NCBI RefSeq assembly: GCF_022539665.2 | Contig: NC_081331.1 | Location: 5,490,501-5,554,500 of the forward strand | DNA: 64,000 nt | Direction: 5' to 3' | DNA from: Daphnia carinata | Lineage: Eukaryota; Arthropoda; Branchiopoda; Diplostraca; Daphniidae | Part shown: piece by piece, positions 45,705 through 56,307 of the stretch | How the letters are laid out: each line of letters starts with the position of its first letter | Numbering within the stretch: the first letter of the stretch is position 1 | The notes under the pieces: generated by a model | What the model was told of the DNA's origin: nothing | Databases searched by the model: none | What the model saw: the letters and a program-made list of their open reading frames with translations, nothing else | Position numbers and translations under genes: made by a program

Positions 45705-45936
45705 GACAAAATAAGCATCGTACTAGCGCTGTAGCGTACTGGCGCGCTAGCATTGCGTCAAATACTCGGTGTATTTCAAAAACAATTAACTTCATAAAAA
45801 AAATAGTAATTTATTCAGAATCAGCATTCAATTTTGAGTATACCCTGTAATATTCAACTAATTCCTATGAGTGTCAGTTTTTTCAGAAAAAAAAAATTAA
45901 GCCCGACCGAGAAAAGTCGGGCTTATTTAGTCGGGC
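45705..45936 (-). repeat. Right outer terminal inverted repeat of the foldback element
   Basis: Reverse complement of the left terminal repeat, ending GTCGGGCTTATTTAGTCGGGC before TTAA. A few substitutions and a small indel in the A/T runs separate it from the left copy. Confidence 0.85.
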
Positions 45937-45965
45937 TTAAAAATTTTTTTCGGTCAGTGTATGTT

Positions 45966-46075
45966 GAGAATTAACTAGAAACGTGACCGGTAGATGGCGA
46001 TAGCAATAAAACACAAAAAAAGGCCAATATTTTTTTTTTATTTTGGGTAAAACGGATTGCCATATGTTTACAATA
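45966..46075 (+). repeat. Direct repeat of element-internal sequence upstream of the PHYH-like gene
   Basis: GAGAATTAACTA, GTAGATGGCGATAGCA and AAAAAGGCC occur in the same order and orientation at 40172-40230, just inside the left terminal repeat. ACGGATTGCCATATG, inverted relative to 40225-40245, follows. This stretch lies outside the right end, immediately before the next gene. Confidence 0.55.
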
Positions 46076-46100
46076 TATGGTTTATTGATTTAACCGTAAA

Positions 46101-47316
46101 ATGTTAAGCCAAACGCAACTACAATTCTATAAAGACAACGGGTATCTTTTGTTGGACGAAGTGTACACGACAGCCGAAATCGACGAATGTTCTTCCGAAT
46201 ATGATGATATTTTCGTACTGAAAAAGAACTCAGAACTTGAGGCCACATGGAAAGGCGATTGGAAGGATGAAGCGTTGGTAATTTTTCTTGGCAGTATTAA
46301 TGGAACAACTTTTAACCAAGTTTCGTCTGATAATTTTAGCCAACACAGCTTTTTTCCGTTCACAATCTCCAAAACCATGCTGCAATTTTTACGAAGATGC
46401 TTTTGAAAGACACATTACTTCAAGCAATTGCTGATATTCTTGGAACTAAAGACATCTTACTCCATCATACAAAAGCTCATGTAAAGCCATCTGGTACAGG
46501 TTCGGCATTTCCCATGCATCAAGTTAGCTTCACATTTTTAAAAGATTCTTTTAACAAACAATTGTTTAACATCTATGCAAGGAATTTATCAATTTCCTTA
46601 AATAGGATTACCAATACTTTCCATACAAGAATGATTCTCTGGTTGCTGTTTTTATACATTTGGATGATACTAATATGGAAAATGGGGGTTTAGCTGTTTA
46701 TCCTGGTTCACACCATCTTGGACCATTAGAAGATAGAGGCAACATTCCAGGTAAATTTGATGTTAAATTTCATAGTGCATTGTCAGATCAAATTAAACTA
46801 CTTAACCTGTATTTGCTGTGCTCCATCAAAATTCTAAGGCTGGCATTATGTCGACCAAGTAAGTAAAAGGCTTTTCCTTATATCATTATATTCTTTTTAC
46901 GAGTTCGTCAGAGTATAATGCAAATTGATGCTTCTTTGGTTCCAAGGATAAGTTCCCGATCGACAAGGCAACGCCCATTAACGCAAAGCGAGGTGAGGAT
47001 TTTCCACAAAAGCCACCAAACGTATTTTATCTTTAACTTACATGATCAAGGGCAAGTCGTTATTTTTTCGTATCTACTTGTACATGGCAGCTATCCCAAC
47101 ACGTCTGATGGCGTTCGACGAATGCTGCTCTTTCAGGTGAAAAGGTCAGTTAAAATGGAAGATGAATTATTTTTACCTTTCGTTACAATTTAGATGATGT
47201 CAGCTCACGACGAAAAACTTAAGGAAACCCATCGTTCCCCATGCCAAGGCATGGTTCTGAGTGGAAGAAATCCGCATGCAGAAGCCAGCATTAAAAAACG
47301 GCATGAAGAGTGCTGA
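46101..47316 (+). CDS. Phytanoyl-CoA dioxygenase (PhyH) family oxygenase
   Basis: Non-haem Fe(II)/2-oxoglutarate dioxygenase of the PhyH family; family members hydroxylate acyl-CoA or small molecules. Seven exons: 46101-46277, 46340-46522, 46606-46750, 46839-46858 (only 20 nt), 46947-46992, 47051-47136, 47194-47316; phases agree and give 259 residues. Seen: N-terminal LSQTQLQFYKDNGYLLLDEV, HTKAHVKPSGTGSAFPMHQ joined to DYQYFPYK (the iron-binding His-x-Asp), VAVFIHLDDTNMENGGLAVY and PGSH, distal iron His in SYLLVHGSYPN, and the 2-oxoglutarate Arg in VRRMLLFQ. No peroxisomal PTS2 is apparent and the C-terminus (KKRHEEC) is not a PTS1. More like invertebrate and bacterial PhyH proteins than human PHYH. 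Its promoter is crowded by the foldback element. Substrate not predictable. Confidence 0.88.
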
Positions 47317-47739
47317 GCACAGTGCAGTCATGGAGGATGCTTGTTAGACATGTATTATGTTATTGATTTTGGTCCTTCGGCATGAATTACAAGTTATTTT
47401 TTAAAAAACGTACCTAGGTCTCCGAAAGTATGTACAGTGGTCGAAATAAAAGACAATTACCCAATTTTGTCACAAATGGAGGACTCACCGTCAAATCGAT
47501 CGCCATTTTCTATAGCTAATTTTAGAACTGTAAATCACGAATGCTGCACGCAAACTGGGACAAGTGGTGTACTAATCAATAGCCGAAAAAGTGCCGATTG
47601 TTGAAGGCCATCATACTATTGGGAGCTGTCGGTAGATGCCCGTTGTTGCACGTAATGCCATGTAGTGCCTTGGATGCCATGGAAGGAGAATGGCAGTTTT
47701 TGATGGCGGAGAACTGTACACTGAGAGGAAACACTTAAT
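47317..47739. other. Convergent intergenic stretch, PHYH-like gene to THADA
   Basis: About 420 bp holding the 3' ends of two convergent genes. No coding sequence, RNA gene or repeat is recognised. Confidence 0.6.
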
Positions 47740-50700
47740 TTACACAGATTTTCGAAAAACAAGTTGTTGAATCGAATATGTAAACCAATGCGGGTTTAGC
47801 TGTGAAAGCCAATTATGGATGCATTGGTGAAGAGCGGCAATATTTCCATGAATCGAGTGCAACGATTTCGTCACCAAGAAAAGCTTGATGACATTCACAA
47901 TGTAAACAGTAGCAGATCGTCGATTAGAAGAAAGCAAGTCCACGGCTGTGGTATCACAATTTCCCAGCGATTTCCAATGATTTTCAAGGAGTTCTGCCAA
48001 GATATCCGAATCCGGCGGAGAGGCAACATGTTGTCTGATGCATTGCTCAATGAATTGACAGAGGAGCACGGAGTGCGCTAATGGTTCTCGAAACACATTG
48101 CTGTCACCTGTCTCGAAGGCCTGACTCTCTTCTTCCGATTGCTCGTCTTCCTCCAGAACCATATCGAACAGCAAGAGAATCACCCTCATCGTATAAGTGG
48201 AGCCAATTTTGTCGATTAGATATTTCAAGGCCTTATCAGTGGCGACGGAGGGCTGACTCCAATATCCGGTGCCGAGATCCCCGACGACTGCAGCTGCTGC
48301 CGTTCGTATGTGTTCTTCATCATCGATAAGGCAACGTAACAGACATACCCACAAGTTCGATAAAATTGAACCATGTTCTGTGGAGGCGGCTAGACTTCCG
48401 TCGATTTTCAACAATTCAACGCACCTTGCAACAGATTCGACAACCATCTGGCGAAAGGAGATCGTCGATGACACAGATTCTACCAAATATTCACTCCATT
48501 TCATCACGAGATCGAGGTCGTCGGAATTACTTGGGCACATGATGCGACCCGCGGCACCCAAGGCTGTGCAGCGGAAAATGTCGTCACTTGTTTCTCGATA
48601 GAGCTGAAGCATCCATTCGAGCTGTTCCTTGTTATAGCCTCTAAAGCGACCAACAAGCGCTAATGCTTTGATTCGACATTCTCTCGCCTCTTCTTTGTCT
48701 GCAATGATATAATTCAGCGCAGGCCATATGCAAGTTGGTAAAGCGGCGGCTGTGTCCAAGGATTCCAGCCTTTGCAAAACTTCCAATCTAACTTCGCTAA
48801 CCGGATGCTTTAGCAATTCAATGGCGTTCGCGGTATGAGATATGACGTCGCTAGGTATGGCGATACCTGCAAACTTCTGGGAGGCAAGTGGGTAAAAAGG
48901 TTTGTCTTGAAATACTTGAAACTGGTAGCGAAGTATTCCCAAACACTTGCCAGACACGCTATCCTCGATAGACGTTTCTGAATCAATAACAAGTCTGAGA
49001 ATCTCAGCGGCTTCATATCGAATAAGGTAGCAGCAGCTGCGTAGCCATCCAACCAATCTTTCAATTTTGTTGGTTAACATTCTGAACACCAGATCACGTG
49101 TTTCAGGCGAAAGAGACGAGTCCTTGACGAAATAGTGAATCTAAATCGGTACAATAAAGATAATTTATAAGCAGACAAAGAACAAACGTAAAAGATAATA
49201 ATCTGAACGACTATTCTCCTCACCTGTAATAACGTTCCGTGAAGTTCGTTATGCAACGCACAATTCGGAAGGGAATTCCAGAGTTCTAGAAGCAAACGAT
49301 AGTAGGCCTTTGTAGTCAACAAAGGTGTCAGAGCTTGTGCAGCCAATTGTCTCGTTTTCAGGACGGGTGAAGATCCACAGGCACGAACTAGCGGAATAAA
49401 AGGTTCCAGCTGGAAAGCTGAATCCGAAAATTCGCAAGCTGGTGGATGTAGCCTCCCCAGCAATACCAACATTGGGAACAATGAAGGGTGAAGATGAATT
49501 CCGCCACTTTTGATATCGGCAACACAAATACGTAGACGATCCAATAGAAACGGGTACAACGACGGGTATAATTGAAAGAAGACGCGGCCCGTAAGACTAT
49601 TTTTTTTCTGGAAATCGTGTTTGGATTTCGGTACGCCAAAGATGCGAATCATTAAAGCACCGAACAGCAGGGTAGACGAATTTCGTTCCTAAGGTTGTAA
49701 AACGCATTAAATTTGCTTTGTACGTACACGAAATTATTTATAATTACCGGCCAATCTGGGGCCTCAAAACCTGTTATGGATAAAATCAATCCACGCGCAA
49801 TGTACGGCCCAATCACTTGGTTTAGGCGTGATTCCCGATAAAGATTGCGCAGAATATTAAGAGCGTGAATTCGGCACTCGTTAGATTTCCCGTTACTTGC
49901 GATCTCAAGAAGAGATTCGATGGTATTTTTAAACAGCTCCCCGCTTCCCATTTCTACTTCCGGCGACAGGATGGCCTACAGAAAAAAGCAAAACAAATTA
50001 CCTTTCATTCACTGGAATACATACTCAATTTAAAGAATACCAATCTACCTGGAAGATGAATGGTAAACCTGCTGAACGACGAGTGGCGCATAATTTGGCT
50101 GCCGAATCATTATCCTTTAGATCCTGAACGAGTTCTAGGAGCCAGGACGTAGGACAATTATGAATTTCTGGTTTCGAACTCCTAGAAATAAGATCTTAAT
50201 TAAATAAAAAAGTGTACCATGTTAAAGTTAATAGGCAATACCTCCATAGAGCGTAACAGAGCTGCGAAAAACCACAGTAGACTTGCTCGAACGCTCCACG
50301 ATGTTTTGTTTCGAGCAACAGTAGTTTGAGATGTAGACCTAATTTAAGGATCACATCGTCTTCTATCAATCGAAAATCGCTTTCAAGCATCCAGGCTGAT
50401 ATTTGACCAAATAGAAGAGCCACCTAGTCAACAAACGATTGGATTTGTTCATGAATGATGCGAAATTAACAATGCCTCACCTCTTTTACAGTGCGCCAAG
50501 CGGACACAAGCAGCGTTTGAGCGTTCAAGTTCTGCGACGGTAAATCAGAAAAATCTGTTTGATCAGTTAAATTTTAGCATTTGTGGAAAGTCATCAATAA
50601 AAAACAAGTTCTAATACCACCAGGAAGAAACCCTTCAGGAGATTCGCAGGTAACCACCGGTGATGCAATGGCGCTCGCAGCAAAACAGATTTCTATAACA

Positions 50701-53700
50701 AATGAAAGAATGGATGCCCACGATTCATTTTTCATTTCCTCCGTCCTGAAAAAAATGACACCCAAATATTCGTGCTTCCCTAGACTTATTCATCATATGC
50801 TCCTACCTCGATTGCTGATCGCTTAATAAGAGCCGGACTGATGAAAGCACTCCGTAAATGGGGGCATCAATGGCCAATTGGCCCACATCTTTCCGGGCCG
50901 CATCCAGTTGATCTTTCAATATCTGAATTAATTCGCCAATCAGCGTGAATGTGTTTCTTGTTTTCAGCGACCAATCGTGCCTAAAAGAAAAGAAATTTGA
51001 AATGTATATTTGTATTGGTATAACACAATCTTTGCTGTAACGAAGGCATACTTTCACTATCGCCCACCTACTTAAAAAAGGTAAACAAAACTGACACTGG
51101 AAGTAAGGCAGGGGGAAAGTGTATCGGTTAACTTATATGGTTATCATAGGTCCAAAAGTTGAACAAACGGTCCGTAAAGACGGTTTACAATTCTTCCGCA
51201 CATGTTTGAGAGAAGAAAGCGTGGTAAAATACGAATGTTTACAGTATTTAATAAAATTGGGGAAAAAGGGGAAACCATACAGACTGAGACTAAAACTGTA
51301 TACGGGAATAGTTTGATGTGCAGTCCAAACCCGAATTCAAAGTGCCTTTCAGCTATATCTCAACGATACCGGTCCAAAATCTACTGTATCCAGAGCATTG
51401 TTTTCGAGAAATTACTAATGCGATGGACGAATTTTTAAGAGAGAACATTCAATATTCTTATCACTACAAGGGGGGAAACCCCTAGATATTGCATCATAAC
51501 AAACCTGTGTGCCAACATCCCACTAGCTGAAGTACCAAATAGAAATAACAACACAATCTTACACGACATTGACCAATCAAAATACGTTTACGGCCACGAA
51601 GACTTTCCTCAAACTTTTCCAGTCCAATCACCCCGATGGGGCTAAGATACATTCTAAACAAAGTAGACCTCACCAGGCTACCTGGTATATGATAACGCTT
51701 TACAGCTTTTAAAATACCGTACGTGTAGGTCAATGCAACCTAAATGAGCCTATACTAAACCTACATAAGTAAGGGGAGTCTTCTGAAAGGAAAATTCCAT
51801 GCAAACTACTTGATCTTGTGTCGCTGGGTGCAAGCGCATTTAAATCCTCAGTAAATTTTGACTGCCATCCAAAATAAAGCGAGTATAATGTTAAGGAAAC
51901 GGATATTTGGGATTTCTTTGTGTGTTTGGCCTTAGACGTGATATTCGTATCAAGCCTAGGCGTGATCGATTTTTAGAGGATGCGCAAATTTCAAATACAA
52001 TCTGCAGATTCAATTGCATGTACCTCAAAATGCGGTGTCAATAACAGAAAGGCAATTTTTCTAAAACTTGTTACCATATCACGTTAATCACTGGTTCAAT
52101 GTTTGGACACTATCTGGGACAGAGCCATAATCAAACGGTATAAACAGCATGATTTGCGTAGTTTTCTTGACCTAGTCCTGGAAAACTTTAGACAACTAAA
52201 TGGACTCTTTAAAACAAGCCATGAAATAATAAGTGACAAATTTTTCCCCAATTTTCTAGCTCATCCTGAGGAACAGGTTTTTTTTTTTAAGAAGTCTACG
52301 AGAAAGAGGCAATTTTCAACGCTTTTGATTAAACAAAGAAAACAAAAATGTGGTGAACGCCTATAGAAACATCCGATCTATAGACACGTGTGTAGGTGTG
52401 ACAATGGGAAAATGAAAACCTGCGCATCGAGTATGACACAAGGGCGCAAAAACGAGCTGAGACGGTTGGGCGGGTAAGTTGGCCAACGAAATGAATTTCA
52501 AAGTGGCAGATACAAGTGCGCTAAGTTTCAATCGTTGAATTCTCCTATAAAAGTAGCTCCGACAAGAGAAAGGTCTTCATTCCGATTCCAACCGGCTTCC
52601 ACTGACACGAAGGATCAACCCTTGTCTTTGCCTCTTATTGCCTATCCCACTTTATTCTCTTCCCTTTCCAGAATGTATCACTTTCTTTTCAAAAGATGTC
52701 TGATGGCATTCATTTTGTTCAGTTTAGCTGTCGCCACGCAAGGAGATTCGCCAACCCTTTTGTATTCTCCGACGGAAGAGAATGCAGCCAACAGTCCCAC
52801 TTCGTCCACTGTAGTTCGCCCTGACCCTAACAATTACTCTAGCCACTTTGGACATTGGATCACAACTCGAGGCAACACCCGTTTGGTAAGATCGCTAGAA
52901 AACGCAGGATTGCGTCGATCTTGTGATACCATGGCCTACCACGTGGACAGCCAAATCGGACAGCAAGCCTCTTGCCCATTCGACTGGATGGAAAACTACG
53001 AAGCCCGACGGATACCTAGACGTATCGTGGAACAGGTGTGCCGCAGTTGCAGAGCGTGTGGTTTCAATCACCATTGCGTTCAGCTTAAGGTACGCACTGA
53101 AGTTTTCTTCCGCGACACGGGCGAGTACGGGCACCAATTCGTGCGTGCTGGTTGCGTATGCATGCCGCAAGAGGTCGGATCTACAGCCAACCCTTACGAC
53201 ATTGAAATTTAGAAAAATCCAAACGGTGGAAGACAAGAGCGATGGCGATCTCTCCTTAGCCAATCATTCATTTTTGAGTTGAAAAGCAATTATTTAAAAT
53301 CTTGTTTTAAACGCTTTAACTGTCAAACATTACGCAGTAAATAAATCTATGTGATACACGCCGAACCGTTCAATACAAGTATATGTTATATGTGCAACTT
53401 CAACGAGAATAGTGTTGATTGGTGCTTACCTAGATCGTACTTCTTCTTCGCTGTCGAATTTTAGATGGATGAGCCAACGGAAAAAGAAGTTAGCAGCTAC
53501 TGTATCAGCTGATCGAAGACTTTGACTAAGAGCTGCGCTCGATTTCCTGTAAACGCTTATCAATTCGTATCCTTTCGGGTCCTAGTGAAGGGGACATCAA
53601 GAGTTAATGTTGTTTGAAAATTTGTATTTGTTGCTGCTTACCTGGGTGATGACAGTAATCATAGGAGGGGACTGCAAAAGCTCTAATGCAAGTTCTTTGT

Positions 53701-56307
53701 TGACATCATAAGAATCGAAAAAACAGTCGACGAGCGACGAAATGGCAGGTAAGCCAAGATTAGAACTTATGTTTAGGCCTTTAGGATTGGACTCCAATCC
53801 TATGGTTTCCTGAATCAACTTCAGGAATTGGAGTGACAGAAATCGCCGTGGAAAACTCGAACCAGGTCCCAAATCTATGAGACATTTGACAGTTAACCAG
53901 AAAACAAAACTCCGATAACTGGTCACGATAGTATCGTTACGGCCAATGAGAGGGACACCACCATTGCGTAATTTCAACAGAAACTAGAAAAATTGGCAAA
54001 AACATTTTAGACAATTTTCATACTAGTCTATGCGAAATGAATAGAGGCAACCTTTTTGATGTAGGAGCAGAACTGTTGGCGGAAAGCAGCATTATGGTTA
54101 ACCATATTTCTTGAGATGAATTGGCAAATCCATTGGACTTCCAGCTGAGAATACAACTGGGAAGTTTTCGGTCCTTCGACGATAACGCCAAGCGCATTTA
54201 ATCGCAGCTGAAAATATGAGATGCTCCGTTTCTATTTGCCAAAGATAGAATTTATATCAAATTACCTTCTCATCTTTGTGTTCCAAAGCCTGTTCTAGTA
54301 CGTCCATATTGACGACACTGTTCCAAAGATTTTCATCCGGTGCATCACCATTGGTGGGAAGGAAGCCAAGCTTTCTACATGCAAGCAAAGCCGTTATGTA
54401 TACAGCAAGGCGTGACGCACAGTCCCCTTGGCACCATATTTCGACATTGTAGATAGTCTTAGGATATTGCTTCAATAAATCAACTAATGAACTATCGAAA
54501 CTCTGTCCGTTAGGGTATTGTTCTATCGCACTCAGTAGAGGGTACAACCACCGTCTCATCCATTCATCTGTGTGTTCCGTATCTTTTAACATCAACAGGT
54601 TGAATACCTCTCTGACCTGCTTGTAGAAACTTAAAATGTACATTCTTCCTGGAATAGAGGATAAGGAAGGACTAGATGAAAGCTCACCTGACTAGAAAGA
54701 TCGACATCTGTGGCAACATGGAGAAGCTCTTCTGCCAGGCTGTGTTCAGCACTTATGAGGAACGAAATGAGCTCAGTTTTTGCAAGACAGGCAAGTGCCA
54801 TGTATTTTGATTTCTTGAAACGTGGCATTCCTAAAATGGTGTTCACAATCCGGCTTTTGTCACCTATACGGCGGAAGAGATAATCGAAAATTGGCAGGGC
54901 TTCTTGAAACTTTAATTCTGTCATACCTTGAAGAAGAATGTAGATTTTCACATTATAATGGAATGCTTCTTTGGAAGTGTGGCGTACAACATCCACTTGA
55001 TGTTCGAGGCCGTTTAGGATTAATTCCAAAAGTCGATCACGCGCTCTGTTCCACTCAATTTGCAGCAACGTTGCTTGATGGGCCGTGAAACATTCGTAGC
55101 ATTTCCGCTGCCATTGTTCCATTAGGCGCGCAGTCAGCAGCGCTAATCCAGTTTCGTTGAATCTAAGGAAATATTTAATGAAACAAAATATTAAACATTT
55201 CAATAATACACTAAACGTTAAAGAATAATTACCCATAGCCAGAATTCAGAAGGAATGGAAGAATAACACCACCCAGAATAGTGCCATTTGATGGTTGTTC
55301 TTCTAGCAGTTCTTTAATTTCCAAGCTAGTGAGTATGGCAATTGAGAGGTTCAGTCTGGTTGGCAAAGTATTTTCTAGGGATATCAACATGCTATGGTTG
55401 TTGTCTTCTACAACTGTTATTTTCTCAATTATACATTGTATTCCATTCTGCTGTTGTCTCAACAAGAGAACTAGAATTTTTGAGCAGTTCCCCTGAACCT
55501 CCAATGGGATTCCTTTCAGGTTAAGGACCGATATGATTGAATATAGAAGTTGATGGCTTTGTTCTTCAATACTCGTTATCTCTATGAGCTTAAAGACAGA
55601 CAGTAGGGTTCTTGACAATGAATGGATGTTGGCATGCAGCTTTGCAATTTCAGTTGTTAACTTGGAACAGTGGACTTCCTTGTAGAGTTGATTAAGCAAG
55701 GTGGCAAAGAACTTCAAAACAAAAGTAATATTTCTAACTATCACTTTGCTTCCAAAGTCTGTCTGAAGTAAGGCTGCCACAAGTTCAACACCATTCATTT
55801 CAAACATTGTTTCCAATGTAAGAGAAGACACAGTCCCAAGATCAGCATCGGGTAACTTTCTGATGAGTCCATTGATTGAAGATCTGATGCTATGATTTGA
55901 ATGGCAATAACAGAGACCACTCACAACAATCTCAAGCAGCAAAGGCCATAAATCAGATGAAGCATATGTTGTAAGGTTTTTTGTTATCTGCATCAGATTG
56001 TATTAGCAGAAAACTCAGAAGAAGAAATTTTCATCATCAATTACCTTTTTTAAAACATCCAAATGTTTTCTGGAAAGTGGATTTAGCAATTCGTTAATAT
56101 AATCAATCAAATCATCTACTTCAGACTTGTTACCATTGCTGGTTTTATTTCCATCTATGATACAAAGGAAACGTTGGGTGAATTCATCAAGGAAATATCA
56201 GACACCTCAATGAACGTACTCAATTTTACGGAGACTTTTTCAACTATATCTGCTGGTAACCAGATAACTGGTTCCTTTTTCAGCGGCGAAATATTAACGT
56301 TCTCCAT
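47740..56307 (-). CDS. THADA: THADA (tRNA 2'-O-methylation regulator) homologue
   Basis: Very long HEAT/armadillo-type protein. Family members (yeast Trm732) partner the Trm7/FTSJ1 methyltransferase for 2'-O-methylation of tRNA position 32; fly thada affects metabolism and thermogenesis. Many exons separated by 60-80 bp introns. The start MENVNISPLKKEPVIWL joins, through a 65 bp intron, to NGNKTSNGNKSEVDDLIDY. Diagnostic blocks: KHRGAFEQVYCGFSQLCYAL, CATRRSAGLPFIFQ, CRIHALNILRNLYRESRLNQ, then RNSSTLLFGALMIRIFGVPK, with TGRVFFQLYPSLYPFLL and NELHGTLLQ; all match the most conserved vertebrate THADA segments. The last exon (49140-47740) encodes 466 residues, less conserved. One intron (53429-50981) is about 2.4 kb and hosts an opposite-strand gene. 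No disruption was seen; total length was not fully summed. Confidence 0.9.
51119..52366 (+). other. Decayed coding-like sequence in the long THADA intron
   Basis: Several open stretches (CLQYLIKLGKKGKPYRLRLK, then in another frame VPFSYISTIPVQNLLYPEHC, later DLRSFLDLVLENFRQL) look like a protein interrupted by frame changes and stops. No family is recognised. It may be an old element that lengthened this intron; it may also be chance. Low confidence. Confidence 0.25.
52546..52553 (+). promoter_or_regulatory. TATA box of the IL-17-like gene
   Basis: TATAAAAG lies 127 bp before the ATG. A transcription start near 52575 and a leader of about 100 nt are inferred. It lies inside the THADA intron, on the strand opposite to THADA. 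Confidence 0.6.
52673..53212 (+). CDS. Secreted IL-17-like cytokine, nested in a THADA intron
   Basis: Predicted secreted cystine-knot-like ligand. A single exon encodes 179 residues from the first ATG; an upstream open stretch in frame has no ATG. The signal peptide is about residues 1-24 (MYHFLFKRCLMAFILFSLAV then ATQG), followed by a Ser/Thr/Pro/Asn-rich spacer with an NYSS glycosylation site. The Cys-rich domain shows the IL-17 order: SCPFDWMENYEARRIPRRIV, EQVCRSCRACG, HHCVQLKVRTEVFFRD and FVRAGCVCMPQ. This parallels the IL-17 pattern PW-N-RYP-I-A-C-C followed by VL--R and VGCTCV. Eight Cys fall in the domain. AATAAA lies at about 53339. IL-17 homologues are known in molluscs, echinoderms, nematodes and some crustaceans. 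A Spaetzle-type cystine knot was considered, but its Cys spacing does not fit. Confidence 0.78.
   Translation: MYHFLFKRCLMAFILFSLAVATQGDSPTLLYSPTEENAANSPTSSTVVRPDPNNYSSHFGHWITTRGNTRLVRSLENAGLRRSCDTMAYHVDSQIGQQASCPFDWMENYEARRIPRRIVEQVCRSCRACGFNHHCVQLKVRTEVFFRDTGEYGHQFVRAGCVCMPQEVGSTANPYDIEI

Larger units (their letters stand above)
39919..45936. mobile_element. ~6 kb foldback-type element with long inverted arms
   Basis: The two halves are near-perfect reverse complements. The outer terminal repeats are about 39919-40150 and 45705-45936. The long inner arms run from about 40275 to 42480 and 43012 to 45230, and differ by only occasional substitutions. The central spacer is 42481-43011. Both outer ends carry a small hairpin built from AAGCCCGAC and GTCGGGCTT, and both ends abut TTAA (39915-39918, 45937-45940), the target duplication used by piggyBac and Kolobok elements. 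No transposase is recognised, so it is probably non-autonomous or carries an unfamiliar one. It sits between symplekin and the PHYH-like gene, about 165 bp before the latter's ATG. An assembly-made palindrome is the main alternative, but the real differences between arms argue against it. Confidence 0.8.

Noticed and set aside
39919-45936. CRISPR array or integron-like structure
   Set aside because: The repeats are two long inverted arms without short regular direct repeats or spacers, in a eukaryotic context.
47815-48601. Plus-strand ORFs of 80-110 codons
   Set aside because: They are the antisense shadow of the large last exon of THADA.
52673-53212. Spaetzle or other neurotrophin-type cystine-knot ligand
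   Set aside because: The CPFDW and paired CxxC-type Cys followed by GCVCM fit IL-17 spacing, and the Spaetzle Cys pattern is absent.
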